A stretch of 64,000 nt of DNA from Malurus cyaneus samueli (lineage: Eukaryota; Chordata; Aves; Passeriformes; Maluridae), in NCBI GenBank assembly GCA_009741485.1, contig CM019218.1, positions 31,580,898-31,644,897 of the forward strand, in the 5' to 3' direction. Below, one piece after another: positions 37,980 to 50,965 of the stretch. The position numbers and the translations under genes are program-made. How positions within the stretch are numbered: position 1 is the stretch's first letter; each line of letters opens with the position of its first letter. The notes beneath the pieces are model-generated. The model worked only from the letters and a program-made list of their open reading frames with translations. It did no database searches and was not told the origin of the DNA.

Positions 37980-40951
37980 CAGACAAAGCATCAGTCAATA
38001 AAACTAGAACTGGTTCAGCCTGGTTTTGAGAGTCTCAAGTCTGACTATGCTCAGGGTATAGCCACCAACCTAGACACCAGAACCATCACGCCGCAGTTTC
38101 ATTCCTTTTCTAAGTTTTCCACAGTTTCTGGTCATATCACCATCTCTACAGAGCCACCACATGCTTCCTGGAGAGCAGCATGGCCAAAGCCTGTGCTCAA
38201 CCACTCCAAACTACAGCTGCTACCAACAGAGCTAGAGGGTGTTTAAATAGCTGCTAACCCCTGCAGTCATGCTCCACCCCACCAGCTCTAGTCAGCACAC
38301 AACATTTCTAAATGCCAGCCTATCACTATCAATTTGAATGTTATTCTACTATTTTGTAGCGCCAAGATAAGTGCTTGCTTCTTGATTGCAACAGTAAATC
38401 AAGAGAAAGATGTCTGTACTCAACCATTTGAACAAATAGATCCCTACTAAAAAGCATGATATGGTTTTGCCATGGAAAGAGAAGCTTGAGCCTGCAGCCT
38501 TAGCTCAGCAGCATTCTGGCACATGTACTACATCAACCAAATTAAGGGGCAATATCAAGGAGAACACTGTGATGGCAGAGTTGTTTTTTTGTCCTGTGGA
38601 ATGACAGAGATGCTCTCCCAAAAGTAATTCTTACTCTTCACACACAATGCAGACATCAACAACATAGCCACATCTCATTATTTAAATCCCATGAAGCCAT
38701 AATCTATCAGTCAGTGCAATAGAGCTCAGTGCAGCGCATCTCTGTGTACTACAGACCAAACTTCCCAGAGTCCCTAATGAGAAAAGAGCTTAGTACACTA
38801 CTCTTACACAACATACTAGAAATTAAATATAACAGCACATAATGAGAGAACCGCCGCAGGCTTATTTAGGCCACCAAAGTTTTGCAGCTAAAATAGCTCC
38901 AAAGTTAACTGTTTCACCCTCCAAAGCAAAGTGCTAATGGACAGTGAATGGCATAATACACAGCCATTGACTTGGAAGGGAATTTTTGCCTAAAAGGCTT
39001 TGAGCAGTGGCTTTCAGCTGCCATTTTGATGGCAGACTGCAGACTGCTCCTGAGGGATTCACAAAAGGTTACTGGAAAAAGTAAGATTGCTGTACTCTCT
39101 CAGACAAAGTCAGGTATCTCTAAAGGGGGCTCATATATCCCCCTAGAATATTTTGAAGGCAGCAAAAATTGAGAAGGGCTGACAATCCCTATACGAGGGA
39201 CAAACTCCTTATTTTATTTTGCCTGGTTTACACCAGTGTAACTCTCTTAATGTGAAGGGAGCATCTTCTGATGTACACTAGTGGCTCAGTAAAAATTAAG
39301 AGAGAATTAGGCACAGGTCAATTCAGCTGCATGTGGCAGAATCAGGATAATTTATGTGGTGAGAGTACAGTTGATTGCAAAAATCCAACAAGATGTTTCA
39401 CATACGAAGCTCTGCATGCAGGAGACACAAAGTACATTTCATTATCAGATAAACAGTTTGTAATTGTGTCATTAAATATTTTATAATGAAAAACACTGGG
39501 GGCAGAATTAATGTTCTGCTTGACATTATTGACTTCTAGGATGTAAACATGCAAATGGGACACTCTCTTAACTAGGTTTTTTTAAATCTCCTCCCTTGAG
39601 TTTAAATGGAGAATGTGCAAGACAAAGCACATTTCTCTCCATCCCAGGGAAGGCTTTCACACCTTTCACTGGACATGCCACATCCTTGCCTTACCACTGC
39701 ACTTAGGAGGCCATGGGACAGAGGTGCACCCTGCAGATTTCCTTAGCAATCTTCCTGCCCCAGCTGCCACTTCAGGCAGCCTGCCCAGTGCAGGTTACTG
39801 GGGCACAGCAGAGCTTTGCTCAGCTCCATGAAGTTTACAACAGAACAAAAGTCATGCTAACAGTGGAGAGGCAGGCTAAGGAGAAGCAAAGCCAGAGTGG
39901 CTGCAACAACACCGTGTCTGTGAATCTCTGTATCAGAAATAAGCTGTGTCCAACGTCTCTGTTTCACATGGAACTAAGTGATGTTCCCTACCTGATGGCA
40001 AAAGTGCCATCAAATGCCCGTCCTGCTTATGTGCACAGAACATTAAAAACTATTTATCTGGGCCCAGCGATGTCCCTGTGTGCAATGGTCCTGTGTCAGG
40101 GTGCAGCAGCTCGTGGTCTGTACCAGCAAAGGCATGAGATATCTGGGTCCTGTCCAGCATCCAGTCTAATTCAGGAATGAGCAGAAGGAAATGAGATGGC
40201 CTCTCCTCTGTACTCCCAGTCACCAGGAGCTAGGGGCCATCTGCAGCCCAGTCTGTATCCACCACAGCATGCTGAACACACGGGGCTGGGCGAGAAACGG
40301 TCCTCTCTAAGCCTTAAAGCTCGCTTACTGCAGGTGACACCACCATCACGTAGGACGTTCCTCAGCTTTCTTTATATCTGCATTACTTGCCAATCCTCAC
40401 TGCTTTCTCCAAGGACTTTCAAAGCATATGAAGCAGAGGTGCACTTGGAGGTAAAACACATGGGGATTGAGAAATAGAAGGTTAGAGAATGAGAGGAGGT
40501 AAAAGATACTGAAGCATACGCAGAGAAAAAGAGAGAGGAAAAAGATTATGAAACTCCAACTGGCTTCTATCAGGAAAAATTGAGGCTTGGACCTATTCCC
40601 AACTGCACAAGTCCCTATTGTTTAATGAAGAATCAGTATTCAAGCAATAATCACAGCCAGCCTGACTGTACAATATCCAGTTGTTCTGCATCCTCTCAGG
40701 GCATGTTTGATGAATTCAGTCAATACTCCTAACCTTAGGCTGGAGCGTGGGTGGCTCTGTCACTGGATGGCACAGCTTACGTGGGGACAGTGCCAAAAAG
40801 TACTAATTTCAAGTCTGATCCCTTAAAGCATTGGTCTGATAGCACAACATGCTGCTATGCCATGCCACAGCATCCCCTCTGGGATCTGCAGGCTGCAATT
40901 AGCAGGTGAATGTGCCACCTTTCCCGGGGGCTGATGAGAGCACCTCAGTCC

Positions 40952-40972
40952 CTATTGATTGCCAATCAATAG
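40952..40972. other. Inverted repeat of CTATTGATT with 3-base spacer
   Basis: CTATTGATT at 40952-40960 and its exact reverse complement AATCAATAG at 40964-40972 flank GCC. ATTGATT/AATCAAT cores match ONECUT and PBX-like binding preferences (established knowledge); binding here is inference. Confidence 0.85.
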
Positions 40973-42754
40973 CCATTTGCCATCTCTCCCTCTCAGTTTC
41001 TGCAGTAGCAAGTGTTAGTAATCAAATAAGAGTGGCAGGCTGATAAGATCCTGTTATCAGTGCACCAGCAAAATGGGATTCTAGATCTAATCTCTTATGT
41101 CACATTTTCAACCCAAAGCACTGAGATTTAACCCTTCCAATAACTGAAGTATGTAGCCACAGCTGCTTGAGACAAAATTTCCCAATCTCCATGCAGGTCA
41201 AGAAAGCCAATGGAAAAGCCAAATTCCTGCTCTGACTGAAATCCAGGGAGAGCAGAACAAATCTAGGAAAGGCCCCTAACAATAGCAATTATTGCACCTT
41301 CTCATGGCTTCCGATTGTGCTTCCAAGTCACCACACGTAACAAAAATGCTAGGCAGCCAAAAGAGTCTGAACTGCCTTTTAATTCCATTTTTCACTAAGA
41401 CACACTACTAAAAAACTAAGGTTCTCAAAAAAAATTTCACAGACTGCTCTTCTGGGCCTGTGAAATTTCCACACGCTTTCAGCTAGAAAAACAAAGTCCT
41501 TTCACTCCACAGGGAACTTAAATATTTCAGTGCCTACTTGCACTCCAGTCCTGGCAGACCATGGTAAAAATCTCGTGTAAAGAGCCCAATTTCATGGCTA
41601 TTTACTGACATTCCTCATGGCACACAGCCATCTAGGGATACCTGGACTGCCTGAGAAAGGAAGCTTTGAATAAGCTGTCATGTCTTCATGGCTTGTGCTC
41701 TTCCAACCGATCAAGTCTAAATGAGATGGAAGTAACTTGCCAACAAAACAGGAAATACCAGCAAAGAGATGGTTAACGCAACTCCCTCCACCTGCTCTAA
41801 CTGCAGGAGTCTTTCTACTACATTTGAGATGCTTGAGCTCAGGCCCTCAGAGGGCTACTCTATTTAAAATTGAATGTTAACAGGAAAAAAAAATTAAAAA
41901 TTCAACCAGTCATCAGGGTTCAAAGACAGCCAGGCTGGCTGTTGCATACTTCACATGAAATACATATTATCTGAGATCCCAAGAAGATGGTGTTTTTTCC
42001 CTCCTTGTATTTAGCCCTTTTTTTGACTATTATTTCTGGAAAATTTCTCCTGCTTTTTATCCCTTTCTGTCAAATCTGCTACAACACCAGTGTCCGGAAG
42101 AGATACCTGCTTTCTTTAATTGAAGACATGCTGTGCTGCTGATTGGTGTCACAGAGCTTACCCTGGACACCAATTGCCATTGAAACAGGAACACCATGGG
42201 GCACACAATGGTGTGTGGGAGCATAACTTCTGGGAGTCAGGAACAGAAGGACTCTTGGAAGTTTGTAGTTGAGCATCAGCATTGCATAGGTGTCCAGCAG
42301 TGTGGTTTCTTTCCTGTGTAGCTAATACTGATCCTTCTTATACAGTGTACTGATTGCTGGTTAATTACACGTTGCTGATAAATCAATGTGCTGCTTCAAT
42401 CTTGATTTGCTTTAAAGTGCATGAACCAAGCAGTTTCTCCCCGCAGAGCCTTTCCCAGCCAGCCCCCAGCCTGCTCCAGGGCCATGGCTGACCCCATCCA
42501 GGCACAGATTCTGCATTTCTCTCTCCCAACTTCCCAAGGCCCACTGGTCCCTTTCTGCTGTACACCAAGGTGCCTTTGGTCAGAAACCCACCCTTGGGCA
42601 TGCTGACCTTTCCCTTGGACCATGGTGCACATGGGCTCACCAGGACAGGCCTGCATGTTATTCCACCATCCCTGGCATGGATTAAGAGGCTGAACTGTTC
42701 AGGTCTTATGCTGAATTCTTGAGGCTGTAATTAGGAACTGGCTACCCGTTAAAC

Positions 42755-43020
42755 CTCACTGACCACTACCTTTTTAGTCTGACTGACAGACAGCCTGTTA
42801 AACCATCTTGTATCACCTACCAAGGCTGTATCTCCCCAGTCCAGCTATAATGATGCTATGGGAGAGCACATCAAAAACCAAAAGCCAAGATAAATGTCAC
42901 TCACTGTTCTCTGCATGGACACTGTCTCAGGCTTCTCACCATGGAAAGCCATCAGGTTAGCCAGGCACGGTCTGCTACAGTAAACTCATGCTGACTGTGC
43001 CCAGTCACCCACAGCTAGAA
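42755..43020 (-). mobile_element. Internal CR1 LINE fragment (reverse-transcriptase region)
   Basis: The blocks GACCACTACCTTTTTAG, CAGCCTGTTAAACCATCTTG, ATGCTATGGGAGAGCACATC, CCATCAGGTTAGCCAGGCAC and AAACTCATGCTGACTGTGCC follow, in order, the reverse complement of the CR1 ORF2 region. The 3' UTR is missing, which is unusual because most CR1 copies are 5' truncated but keep the 3' end. No intact frame remains. Confidence 0.8.
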
Positions 43021-46000
43021 AGAGCATAATCTGGCAGATATCCACTCCCAGCTGGTCGTCCTTCACTGTAAGAAAGTTTTTCCTTGTAGGTGCTCAGTTT
43101 AGTCAAGGCTAAACGCAATTTAAAGTTGCTAAAGGACCCAAATGGACTCTGGTGAAAGCATTGAGTGAACAAGGGTTTATATCACAAGTTGAGATGGGCA
43201 CGTAACCATGTCACACACCCTGATGTCAGCTAACAAACTGGCTGTGAGTGAGACCCTACCACCTTTATGGATGGGACTTCAGTGTCCATAGTTCTCAGAG
43301 GTGCTCACCAGAGTCTGGGAACAAGTCCTCATTGGGGACAGTAAAGGCAGCATGAGCAGAGGAAACAGTGTCATCACCTGCACACAAAAACTGCGGTGTG
43401 TATGTGAGAGGGAGGAATGATGTGCCCAGCTGCTGCAAACAGGCAGAAGCAGATCAACAGTTCCACAGCTGCTAAGGGGTTAGCAAGAGGTTGATGCTTT
43501 AAATGGCAGGGCTCTGTCACGACTCCACATCCCTGCAGGAGCCTTGCAGCAATAGCTGACATTCAGATCCAAGCGGGCTCCTTGGAGAGGGCTGTGGGAG
43601 CCAGGGTCAGCAGTGCCACAGCATGACATAAAGCCTGACCTATCACTGCTCCCAAAGAGGATCAACGTGCCCCATCTGGGTGTGGTAACAGAAGCATCTC
43701 AGAGGCGACCCTGAACAGGCTTTGTCCCCAGCGCCTGGTGCCCAAGCAGGAAAGAAGCCTGTGACTTTTGCAGCAAATCTGTGCTCCTGATGAAGCAACC
43801 CTCTGGTTTCTAGTCCATGCATCCCAGCCATGTCAACCACCCTGCTGTGCAGAGCCTGTGTTTTCAAGTGAGCACCCACAGGCTCTCTGACCACCCTTCC
43901 AGTGCTGAGGGATGCTCAGCGCCCAAGCGCTCACACCCTGCTCACCGCGTGCTCCCCAGGAGCAGCACACCCCTCCTCATGGGACAGCCACACTGCTGCT
44001 GACTGTGCCAGCCCCCAAACCTGCCCAGCACAAGCATCTCCTAGTCCTGATAGCCCCCTGACCCCTAAGGCACCCATAGGACCACAGGCTGCCAAACACA
44101 ACATGCCCATTTTTCTCGGTAGGGAAAATGATCCTGCTGCTCAATTTGTTGAGTAATTGGGGATTTCCTTCATACAAAAGGAGAAATGAAAACACAAAAT
44201 ATCTTTAATTGCTGTGAGAAACTGCCCAGGACAACCAAATAATATTACCTCAATATTCCTCAGGGCCTCTCAGTGCTCTGCCTACAGGAGGTCATTTAAC
44301 CTTGACGGTGCTACTGTCCCATCTTGTTAAAGAAGAAGCATGCAACTGCTCCTAAGGCCAAGTGAAGCATGAGACAGCTGGTAAAAAGGGTTTCCCTAAA
44401 AACAGAAAGCCAAGGTGTTATGCCACAGCAAATGCATATGAGTGGTGAGAGTTACTCCAGAGCTGTGTTAAAAACACAATTCAAATGCAGGCAGTGAGAG
44501 CCTGGCCCAAATGTTTGCACAAGTTTCCTGTTCTGGACAATGATATGGTGCTCAAGAGCCACCAGAATTTACACTGATTCAACATTTCCTTTCATGCCAA
44601 AACTCTTGCTTTGCTGCAGTGTTTGGAGTTGGGAATCATCATTACAGATATCTAGATGCTAAGTAAGAAGATGAACATGGGGAAGAATGCTGGTTTTCTC
44701 TCTTCACTCCAAGCCATACCCAACAGCAGCGCTACCTGAAAAAGAGCAGAGGGTCTTCCAGTGTGACCTGAAGCATTCACTGGCAATAGGTAGTGGAAGC
44801 AGATAGGCTCCAACGCACCAGTATTTTCTGGACCCTAATGCCATCTAAACAAACAAAACTCAGCTCCACCTTTGGCGAGTCACCCCCAAAACACCAGTCA
44901 TGGACATACATCAGGACTCAGAGCCACCGTCTCCAAGGTCAGCATGACATTCTCCTGCTTCCTGGTGGGAGCAAACTTTGCTCATCCACTGTCTCCCTCA
45001 TCTGTCAAAGGTTCCTTGCCTGCCCCCATCTCATATTCCAAAGGTGTCCAGCTCACTCAGCGCTCTGGCATCTGAACACAAAAAGACACTTTGAGGCTAG
45101 CAGACAGCAACTACAATCCTGTGACAGAGAGACGGATTTACTCATGTGGGTGGATGAACTTCCTGTGAGAGCCATCTGAGGCTGCTGAACTACAGCAGGA
45201 TTGGGGGCAGAGCATCATCAGTCCTCTGTGGACTAGGGGTATTCTCCAATCACAGGGAGGACAACAGCTGTTTTCTACTGTGGGACAGGAAATTCCTCCA
45301 CGTGATTTCTTTAGGTACTCAAAAGTCACACCAACACCCCACCCTGCCCTCTCTCTACAGTTTTCTGCATATTGATTGAAGCTGATGCCTCTTGTGAGAG
45401 TTAATCAGAATTACAGCATCCCCTGGAAGTCCTCTGCACAGTGGTGGACTTACTTTTAGTAAAAGGTGCTAGCAGTGGCACCCCTTACTACCAGTCTAAA
45501 ACTGTTTTAGACACTGCAATGCTGTGGTTCACACCAGGGGTCTGCATTTCAACTGGTAGTACAATTATTTCACTTCTCAGAAGATCCCAACTTGTATTAA
45601 AATCTTACAAATTATCAATGGAAAGGTAGGACACTGCCTAATAAGAACCTCAATCCCTTCGGCACGCTCTGCATCGCTGATTGTTACAACACAGTGAGGG
45701 GCAAAAAGACAAGTTTAAAGGTGTAAAAAAAACTTCCCAATCTTTAAAATTCCCAAAAAGCTCTAGAAACGAAAGCAAAGGTGGAGGTGAGCAGCCCTGG
45801 CTGGAGTGGTCTAAAGGCTGGGAAGAGGAATGCGGGTGCAGTGATGCTCACATGCTGCTAACAGGTTTATTCTGCTGGCAGGGATTCCCTTCAGAAGCAT
45901 TTGGGTAAGCACTGTACACCGCCGAGTTCAATCTGTGCTAAGCAGATTAGTTCCTTACCGGTGAAAGGTTCTGGGCAGCAGCAGCCAGTTGCTCACCATG

Positions 46001-46033
46001 TGATACGAGGGGGCTGTCATTATGTTTCATAGA
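43021..46033. other. Intron sequence, nothing recognised
   Basis: No gene or confident repeat. The first 100 bases could be a further decayed CR1 part. Short frames near 43370-44200 and 44790-45180 have no domain. Confidence 0.45.
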
Positions 46034-46200
46034 TATGATATAATTATATGCTCCCTGGAGGGTACTTCTAATTGAATTATAGGGTGTCTCACAAGTATTC
46101 TGGGCAGCAGTTCGAGGAAGCTCTCACCGCCCAAAACAAGATAGAGATACCCTTTCATTCCATTAGATGTTCTCTCCAGGGAGCAGGCCATTTCCTTATA
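46034..46200. repeat. Long imperfect palindrome, possible fossil hairpin transposon or structured conserved element
   Basis: Positions i and 92234-i are complementary across a centre at 46117. The outer 12 bases TGCTCCCTGGAG (46049-46060) pair perfectly with CTCCAGGGAGCA (46174-46185). Over 46049-46090, 35 of 42 positions pair, and two of the seven mismatches are G/T pairs. After a five-base internal gap, 9 of 12 positions pair again at 46096-46107 against 46127-46138. A weaker outer extension reaches TA at 46034 and TA at 46199. This fits a MITE with TA ends, or a palindromic conserved element. It contains no open frame of note. I know of no named family that I can assign. Confidence 0.85.
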
Positions 46201-49200
46201 CAGCAATTCACTTGAAAAAATAATCTCCCCCCCATTCAAATTGGAAGAAAGGTACCCTTAGCAGAAGTTTGTTGACACTGCGTACTTGCTCCTCAGCCTC
46301 TCCTCCACAACCTCACAGCCCTGAGAAACTCCTTTGCCTGACACCAGGAGAGCCCTACACCACGAGGGAGAAATCCCTTGCCAAAGCCAGTCCCAGGTGA
46401 CTGCTGGGCTCCATTCCCAGCGTGGGGACAGGAAATATGGTACCACATGAGGTATTACACATCAGACTACATGTACGAGGGAGCCTCAGCCTCCTCCAAA
46501 AAGATCCCGAGAAGCAGTCTCCAAAGGCATTTGACCTTGTCCCAGGCCAGGCCAATCAGGGGCTCCACTCAATATGGCACATGCTGAGGAGAGCCCTCTC
46601 TCAGCCTGCTCATCCATTTGTCCTGCCTTCCAATGTCCCAGAGCTGTGAATGGCCACCCTGGTTCCCCAGAAAAAGTGACCCCAGCACAAGGCAGCTCTT
46701 TCCCCTGAGGCTGGCCATGGGCATTCCCTGGGCACCCAAAGCCAGTGGCCCATTTCAACCCTGGGATGTTGCTCTCCATTTTAATCTGCACTCATTCAGT
46801 TTTTCCTTCATGAACCAGTGCTTTCCAGAGGAGCTGCAGCACCAGGCTGGTAAATCCACCTGCCCTGCTGTCTCTGCACCTCACCTCCCCCAGCTCCTGG
46901 ATGACCAAAAACTCTGCACAGGAACACACAGGGGACCTACTGCTCCCCACAGAGCTTAGAGAAGGAAAAAACCCACCTGCCACTGACTGATGTTCTCCCA
47001 GCACCAAAGGCAGCAGATCCTTTGTTCTTTACCCTCTCCTCTGGGCACTGTGCTCCAAGGAAACCACTCGACACTTCTCTCCTGCTCCACCAGTGCTGTC
47101 TACAACTTACTGTCAAGCCAGAGGAGATGTCACATCTGTTACACCTTTTTTTTTTGCTGCCCCAGACCATCTAAAGGATGCGTTAATGCCAGCTGCCCAC
47201 CACAGTCTAATGACCTAGTGAAGCTGCCATCAGCTTGGACTCCCACAGACCATATCTAGCACTGCTCAACTTGTCAGGTCACAAAAAGAGCAAGAAAGAC
47301 AATTCTGTCAAGAATTTGCTAATTACAGAAAATGAAGACTTTCCAGTAGACTTTCCATCGTTGCCAGGGAGAGTGCGCTCAGCTCCTCACACTTTCCTGG
47401 TGCTACAGCCTCTCACTCCAGCAGCAGCCAGGCTCCCCCGCCCTGCTGCGGCTTTCAGGTCTGCAGGATCCAGCTGATGAGACCCTGGGAGCCCAGCTAC
47501 GAGGTGAGCAGTTATTGCTCATGCATAGTCCACTCACTGTGCTTCTGCATTATTCAAAGTTCTACCCACCTCTGGTGGTGTCAGCTCACAGGACACATCT
47601 GGGAATGTGTCTCAGTCCGCATGTTCCCTCTCCCCAGCTCCACCACAGAATGAGGAAATCCTGTGAGCTACCCAAGCCCACCACAGCCCACCCCAAAAGC
47701 AAGCATTTCTGATGTCCTAGAAAACAGAGCATTTGATGTCTTGCAAAGCCAATACACTGGTCCTGGCTCATCCTTCCTAAATAGCACTGTGGTCTAGCTC
47801 TCTTTACTGAGGGAAACGGAGATAGCAGTATTAAACCAAAACTCTCAAGCAGATGAGGTAAAGGAGAGACCAACCCAGGAGGGAAGACAGGTAAAGCAGA
47901 GATAAGTGGAGCAAAATTTCTACATTAAATATTGATAGTTTTATCATAGTTTTTCCTATAAAGGATAAAAGCACAGCGCTCAGGTAGGTATTTTTCTGAG
48001 GGTAGAACACATTTGGCTTGCTTATGTCATGGAAAGAAAAACAGAAGCACAAAAGGTAATTCCTAACCCGTTTCACTTTAACAACGTACCTTTACATAGA
48101 GCACTAAAGAGGTGTAGCAGCAGATAAACCATCAATGACACACTCAGCCAAACAGCTGCAGCACGGACAGGAGCAACCACTCCTGGAAACTCTTTGGAGA
48201 GGTGAACGGGGAGAGAGAACAAGTCTGTTCCCTTCCCAGCACCTGAAAACACTAAAGGAGATTTTCCACCATCTAACAGAAGGAGCAGGAGATTGGAGTC
48301 ATGGCTTTTGCTCACGTGGAGTAAAACATCAGGTCGTGGCCTGCTTTAAACACTGACAAGGTCTCCATGTGAGGACGTGGAAGAGAATGGCAGGACAAGC
48401 AGAGGCTGTCAGGAATGTGCTGTCCAGAGGGATTTCCAGGCACTGCAGTCCAGTTCTGGAGCTGCACCATGCTCCACATGAGGCTGCTCAGGCTTTGTGG
48501 CACCTCAGCAGATGACTCTGCTGGCCTCCTAAGGACAGTTCCTGCGAATCCTGGCAGGAAGAACTGGTCCTATCTGATACTCAGACTTCCACCTCACTGC
48601 CCTTCCAGCACAATCCACCCAAAGGGCCCGACCCACCAAGCAGCCAGTGCGTGCTCAGCACCAGGACTGACTTCAGCTGAAATGCTCGCAGCAGTACACG
48701 CTGGCACCCAGCACCCAGGCAGAGACTTGAGAGGCCTCATCTGTCAACAGCCCATCTGCTAAGACAGCTGTAAATATGTACTAGTCCATATTCCTCCCAG
48801 CTTTAAATCTGCTGTTTTCACTGAAGCTAAATGGAGGATGAACTGGGTCCCTAGTGCTTAAATCAGCTAGCACAGCAAATTCTTTTATCACCTTTTTTTC
48901 CTGACATGAGGTAAATAAAAACCAAATTACATGGCAAGCAACAGGTAAATCACCTTTTGTTTGAAACAGCTTCCACCTTGCACCAGGATGAGCTGCTTCT
49001 CTTTAACCACATCAAAATGTGCTGAAAGACCTCTAGTTGGGACTTCTGTTGTTCTCCTCATCTTATTTGCAGAAGGATAAGCCCATACTTAACTCAAATT
49101 TTACTGGCACTCTGATTTGTTAGAAGTCACGGACACTTTATAATGATGCTGTAAGTACCACTGTTAGCTTAAAAAAAACCCCAGCACGTACTTGCAATGA

Positions 49201-50824
49201 TACATGGTCCATCAAGTTTGCCACCAGCATCTCTTCTCATCCCCTGAGGCTGCAGCATTCAAACTGTGCTTTCTCCTCCTTCTTTGCATGGGGGAAACAA
49301 ATACAACCTGTGCCTCTGTAACCCTGTGTGTAAAGGGTGTGACCTCTAAGTCACTGATTCTTCAAAGGAGCTCCACTTAGCGAGGCATGAGTCAGCAGGA
49401 GTAAAGCAGGCAAAGCCACAGTAAACTTGTTTTATCTTGCATCAGTTCCAGTCTGTTGCTTGTTTCTAAACCCAAAACTTCATTGTGTCATTTATCAGGG
49501 TGAATTTCCCTGTGTTTGCCCTAAACTAGGAATATCACTGCCCTCTCCTATACCTCCCAGAATGTCCCCTTGAAGGGCCTTGAAAAATCCATAAGCTTCC
49601 CAGGAGCTGCTGAAGAGCTGATTTCTGCCACTTGCCTCATTTTTGAGCTGCACTCTCAGACCCCCCTGTTTAATGCTGTCACATAATGCCTCCTTTGATG
49701 GGCAAGAAGTCACAGTCCCTGAGATAGGATATTGTTTGTCCTTCGTGGACAGAGGGCAAGTGTGTCCCCCTGACACCTGCCAACGGGACTATCTGGGAAG
49801 GTAAAGGTCAGCTCAGGGCTTCTCTTCTTCCCAGTGTGGTGTCAAGGTCTCACATTTCTGCAGGCTGATTCTACAGACACTCCAGAAACAGTCCCCTGAC
49901 GCCTCACACTAATCCCCTGCAGGTCACACCACCTAGACCTCACAGTGGGATGGACCATAGCAGAAATTAAAGCTTTTGTGCATAAATGCAAAGGAATTCA
50001 GTTAAATTAGTTACTGTTGAGAAACTGCTAAGAAAACTGACAGGGAAAAGCAAATACAACAGCCTTTCACCACTGGCAAAATAGTAGGGGAAAACTTGCT
50101 TAACTGGAGGGCAGCTGCTACGTTTTTCCCTTAATGTGAATTAAAATAGGGATCAAGAACTTCTAATTCAAGTGTAGGAGTAGGAGGAGAAAGCCAGAAG
50201 GTGCTTTCCCACTCGTAGACACAAACTAGAGAATAGTTTGGAGGATTCAATCTCAACAGGCTCTGGTGGGAAGGAAGCATGTCCTGAGAGATGGAAAGCA
50301 TCAGCCTCACACAACAAATTTTGGTTGCCTGCAGTTCCACTAATAAGTTTTAACTTTTTGAAAGCTCTCTCCTCAGTGCCCAGAGCCTTAGGATCAGTGT
50401 ACGGTTTATGAGAGCTGTTGAACAAGATTTCACACTATAGCACCAGAATAATTTTGTTATTACCTTGGTCATTAATTGCAGTCATCACAGCTGATATAAA
50501 TAAAGCAAAGTCTGCTGATGCAGCACACCTCCATGTCATGTAGCCAAAATTTAATTTAGGAAAATGAGCATCCAAAACTGCAGCTCCAGCTGTCATCTTG
50601 AGGGAATAGTGAGGTATTCCAGTTACTGCCTACACCTGCACCAACCTGATTCTCAACAGCTAGAGAGAGGTCAATGAATCTGCATAAATTCAGTGTGGTC
50701 CTGAGTAATGGGAAATTATAAGCTTGATGTACACAGACCTTCTGTGGATAGAGCACAGGTCAGCAGTTCAGGGAGATAATTTTTTATTTCTCTTTATCTT
50801 TAATCTGTTGGGTAATGCAGAAGG
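46201..50824. other. Intron sequence, nothing recognised
   Basis: No gene. A C run lies at 46226-46233 beside the palindrome, and a T run of 11 near 47145-47156. GC-richer short frames at 46250-47500 and 48400-48760 overlap each other on both strands and lack domains. Confidence 0.45.
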
Positions 50825-50965
50825 AAGAGAAGTCACTTTCTCGTATTTTTCCCCCATCTGCAAAATGGGAATACTGTCTCACACTCTCCTTTGTAAAATG
50901 CCATGAGATCTACTGAAGAAACACCAAGCAAAAGAGCTAAGTATCAAATAATAGCATTCCCCTTT
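50825..50965 (-). repeat. MIR-type SINE relic
   Basis: AGAAGTCACTTTCTCG, CCCCCATCTGCAAAATGGGA and ATACTGTCTCACACTCTCC follow the reverse complement of the MIR core in order. The tail, AAGTATCAAATAATAGCATT, resembles MIR copies known from turtles and birds. Confidence 0.65.

Larger units (their letters stand above)
36991..42754. other. Intron sequence, AT-rich, with two dyads
   Basis: No gene is recognised. Two sequence dyads are listed separately (37960-37979, 40952-40972). The stretches 38330-39200 and 39400-39560 are AT-rich, free of recognisable repeats, and could be conserved noncoding DNA; that is not testable here. Confidence 0.45.

Noticed and set aside
39713..40180. Plus-strand frame of 155 codons
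   Set aside because: No domain, no flanking splice signals I could support.
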